In this document: in pieces, positions 62,862 to 64,000 of the stretch
Numbering within the stretch: position 1 is the first letter of the stretch
How the letters are laid out: every line of letters begins with the position of its first letter
Source of the DNA: Hyphomonadaceae bacterium UBA1933
GTDB taxonomy: Bacteria; Pseudomonadota; Alphaproteobacteria; Caulobacterales; Aquidulcibacteraceae
DNA: 64,000 bases
NCBI GenBank assembly: GCA_002337085.1
Contig: DDFH01000003.1
Location: 310,001 to 374,000, forward strand
Reading direction: 5' to 3'
The notes under the pieces: generated by a model
Told to the model about the DNA's origin: nothing
Seen by the model: only the letters and a program-made list of their open reading frames with translations
Database searches by the model: none
Program-made: the position numbers and the translations under genes

Positions 62862-64000
62862 TTGACCAAGGGTTTGCAAATCAAAATAAATGGCATAGTG
62901 CAGGGCGTGGGCTTTCGCCCCTTTATCTATAAACTTGCCAATGATTTTAACATCACCGGAAGCGTTATAAATAATTCAGACGGGGTTTTGATAAAGGCGT
63001 TTGGTGCTAATTTAAATGGTTTTAAAGATGCCATTATTCCCAATGCCCCAAAATTGGCAAAAATCATCAATTTAACAAGCACTGAAATTGATGAGATCGT
63101 GCCAAGTGATTTTGAAATTGATTTTTCAAAGCAAGGTTTGGCAAATACTTTCATTTCGCCTGATGCCGTGATTTGCCCTGATTGTATTGCTGAAATAACC
63201 CAAAAGGATGAACGCCGCTTTGGTTATGCCTTTACAAATTGCACCAATTGCGGGCCACGTTTTTCAATCATTGACACCATTCCATATGATAGAAAAAATA
63301 CGCGGATGCGTGATTTCATTATGTGTGAACAATGCCAAAGCGAATATGAAAACCCAATGGATCGCCGTTTTCATGCGCAGCCAATTGCTTGCCCTAAATG
63401 TGGCCCCCATCTTTGGTTTGAAGATAGTTTAGGTAATATTGCAAAAGATGATGCAATTTCCATTGCCGTTGAAAATTTACAAAGCGGGAAGGTGATTGCG
63501 ATAAAAGGTCTATCAGGCTTTCACCTTGCTTGTGATGCCACCAATGAGACAGCAGTTGAATTATTGCGTAGCCGTAAAAGACGCCCAAATAAACCCTTTG
63601 CCTTAATGATGCGCGATGTGGCGGCAATTAATGAATATATTTCATTATCAGATATAGAAAAAACGGCGCTTGGCGCATCTTCTGCACCGATTGTGCTGAT
63701 AAAGGGTAGGGATGACCGCATTGCCGCGAATATTGCGCCAGGCCTTAAGCAATTGGGTTTTATGGTGGCGGCAACCCCACTTCATTACATTTTATGTGAT
63801 GCCTTCAAAAAGCCGCTTGTGATGACCTCTGGCAATCTGTCCGGTGAGCCACAGGTGATTGGGAATGATGAGGCCAAGGAAAAATTGGGGCAGTTTATTG
63901 ATGGCTTCCTTTTCCACAATCGTGAAATTGCCCGTAGGCTTGATGACAGCGTGGTATTTGCCCATGATGATAATAGTGGTGATGCGATTATAAAAATTCG
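62862..64000 (+). CDS. hypF: Carbamoyltransferase HypF, N-terminal part (3' end outside window)
   Basis: Makes the cyanide ligands of the NiFe centre from carbamoyl phosphate. TTG 62862 with GAGG five bases upstream; the frame stays open to the window end, giving 379 residues of an expected 750 or so. Acylphosphatase domain (about 1-90, NGIVQGVGFRPFIYKLA), two zinc-finger motifs (CPDC...CTNCGPRF and CEQC...CPKCGP) and the start of the YrdC-like domain (IAIKGLSGFHLACDA, SRKRRPNKPFALM). Confidence 0.95.
   Translation, partial: MTKGLQIKINGIVQGVGFRPFIYKLANDFNITGSVINNSDGVLIKAFGANLNGFKDAIIPNAPKLAKIINLTSTEIDEIVPSDFEIDFSKQGLANTFISPDAVICPDCIAEITQKDERRFGYAFTNCTNCGPRFSIIDTIPYDRKNTRMRDFIMCEQCQSEYENPMDRRFHAQPIACPKCGPHLWFEDSLGNIAKDDAISIAVENLQSGKVIAIKGLSGFHLACDATNETAVELLRSRKRRPNKPFALMMRDVAAINEYISLSDIEKTALGASSAPIVLIKGRDDRIAANIAPGLKQLGFMVAATPLHYILCDAFKKPLVMTSGNLSGEPQVIGNDEAKEKLGQFIDGFLFHNREIARRLDDSVVFAHDDNSGDAIIKI

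Overview
This 64 kb window looks like the chromosome of an AT-rich (roughly 40% GC by eye, not computed) alphaproteobacterium that oxidises reduced sulfur and hydrogen and stores glycogen. The alphaproteobacterial call rests on gene order: eno-ftsB-pdhA-pdhB-pdhC, with a lipoyl domain on the E1 beta subunit; rpsF-rpsR-rplI-dnaB-alr-radA-cvpA-purF-SDR; and a DUF2842 protein. Several genes start at TTG, with a Shine-Dalgarno sequence at the right distance. No tRNA, rRNA, CRISPR array or transposase was seen.

Layout. 0-2.6 kb: a flavin amine oxidase (cut by the window edge), a c-type cytochrome and an exported RidA-like protein, then a GntR/FadR-type regulator. 2.6-6.7 kb, minus strand: a hybrid histidine kinase, YbaK-type deacylase, free methionine sulfoxide reductase, a phasin-like protein and a DUF2842 membrane protein. 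6.9-16.3 kb: enolase, FtsB and the pyruvate dehydrogenase operon, interrupted by a secreted protein of unknown function; then MarC and Lpd. 16.6-21.7 kb: YfgM-BamB-Der, then a ParD-like protein overlapping methionine aminopeptidase. 21.7-30.6 kb, minus strand: SDR, PurF, CvpA, RadA, Alr, DnaB, an AhpD-like protein, bL9, bS18 and bS6. 30.6-32.5 kb: a gene-poor patch of heptanucleotide tandem repeats and GC-rich hairpins around one AT-rich orphan gene with a possible PD-(D/E)XK nuclease motif. 32.5-33.5 kb: KdsD. 33.6-45.1 kb, minus strand: a complete glycogen operon ending in a GlgX-MalQ fusion of about 1,340 residues.

45.2-56.1 kb is a sulfur and lipoate island. A minus-strand operon encodes DsrE3, TusA, a FadL-type porin, a second DsrE-like protein and a GcvH-like lipoate-binding protein (LbpA). 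Facing it are a lipoate ligase fused to a cysteine-rich DUF116-like domain, a histone-deacetylase-like hydrolase, and the overlapping run lipS1-lipT-lipS2-sLpl that builds lipoate on LbpA in organisms with the sulfur-oxidising heterodisulfide-reductase-like (sHdr) pathway. The Hdr subunits themselves are not in the window. 56.1-64 kb is an Isp-type membrane-bound [NiFe] hydrogenase locus: hypC, hupD, a HupH/HyaF-like gene, hynS, isp1, hynL, a short hupE, isp2 (HdrD-like) and hypF, which is cut by the window edge.

How they may work together (inference): FadL, DsrE and TusA would bring in and pass on sulfane sulfur; LbpA, charged by LipS1/LipS2/LipT/sLpl, would serve an Hdr-like complex encoded elsewhere; the Isp hydrogenase would exchange electrons between H2, the quinone pool and an HdrD-like iron-sulfur subunit. 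The most unusual pieces are the ligase-DUF116 fusion, the deacetylase-like gene inside the island, and the unknown secreted protein inside the pyruvate dehydrogenase operon.
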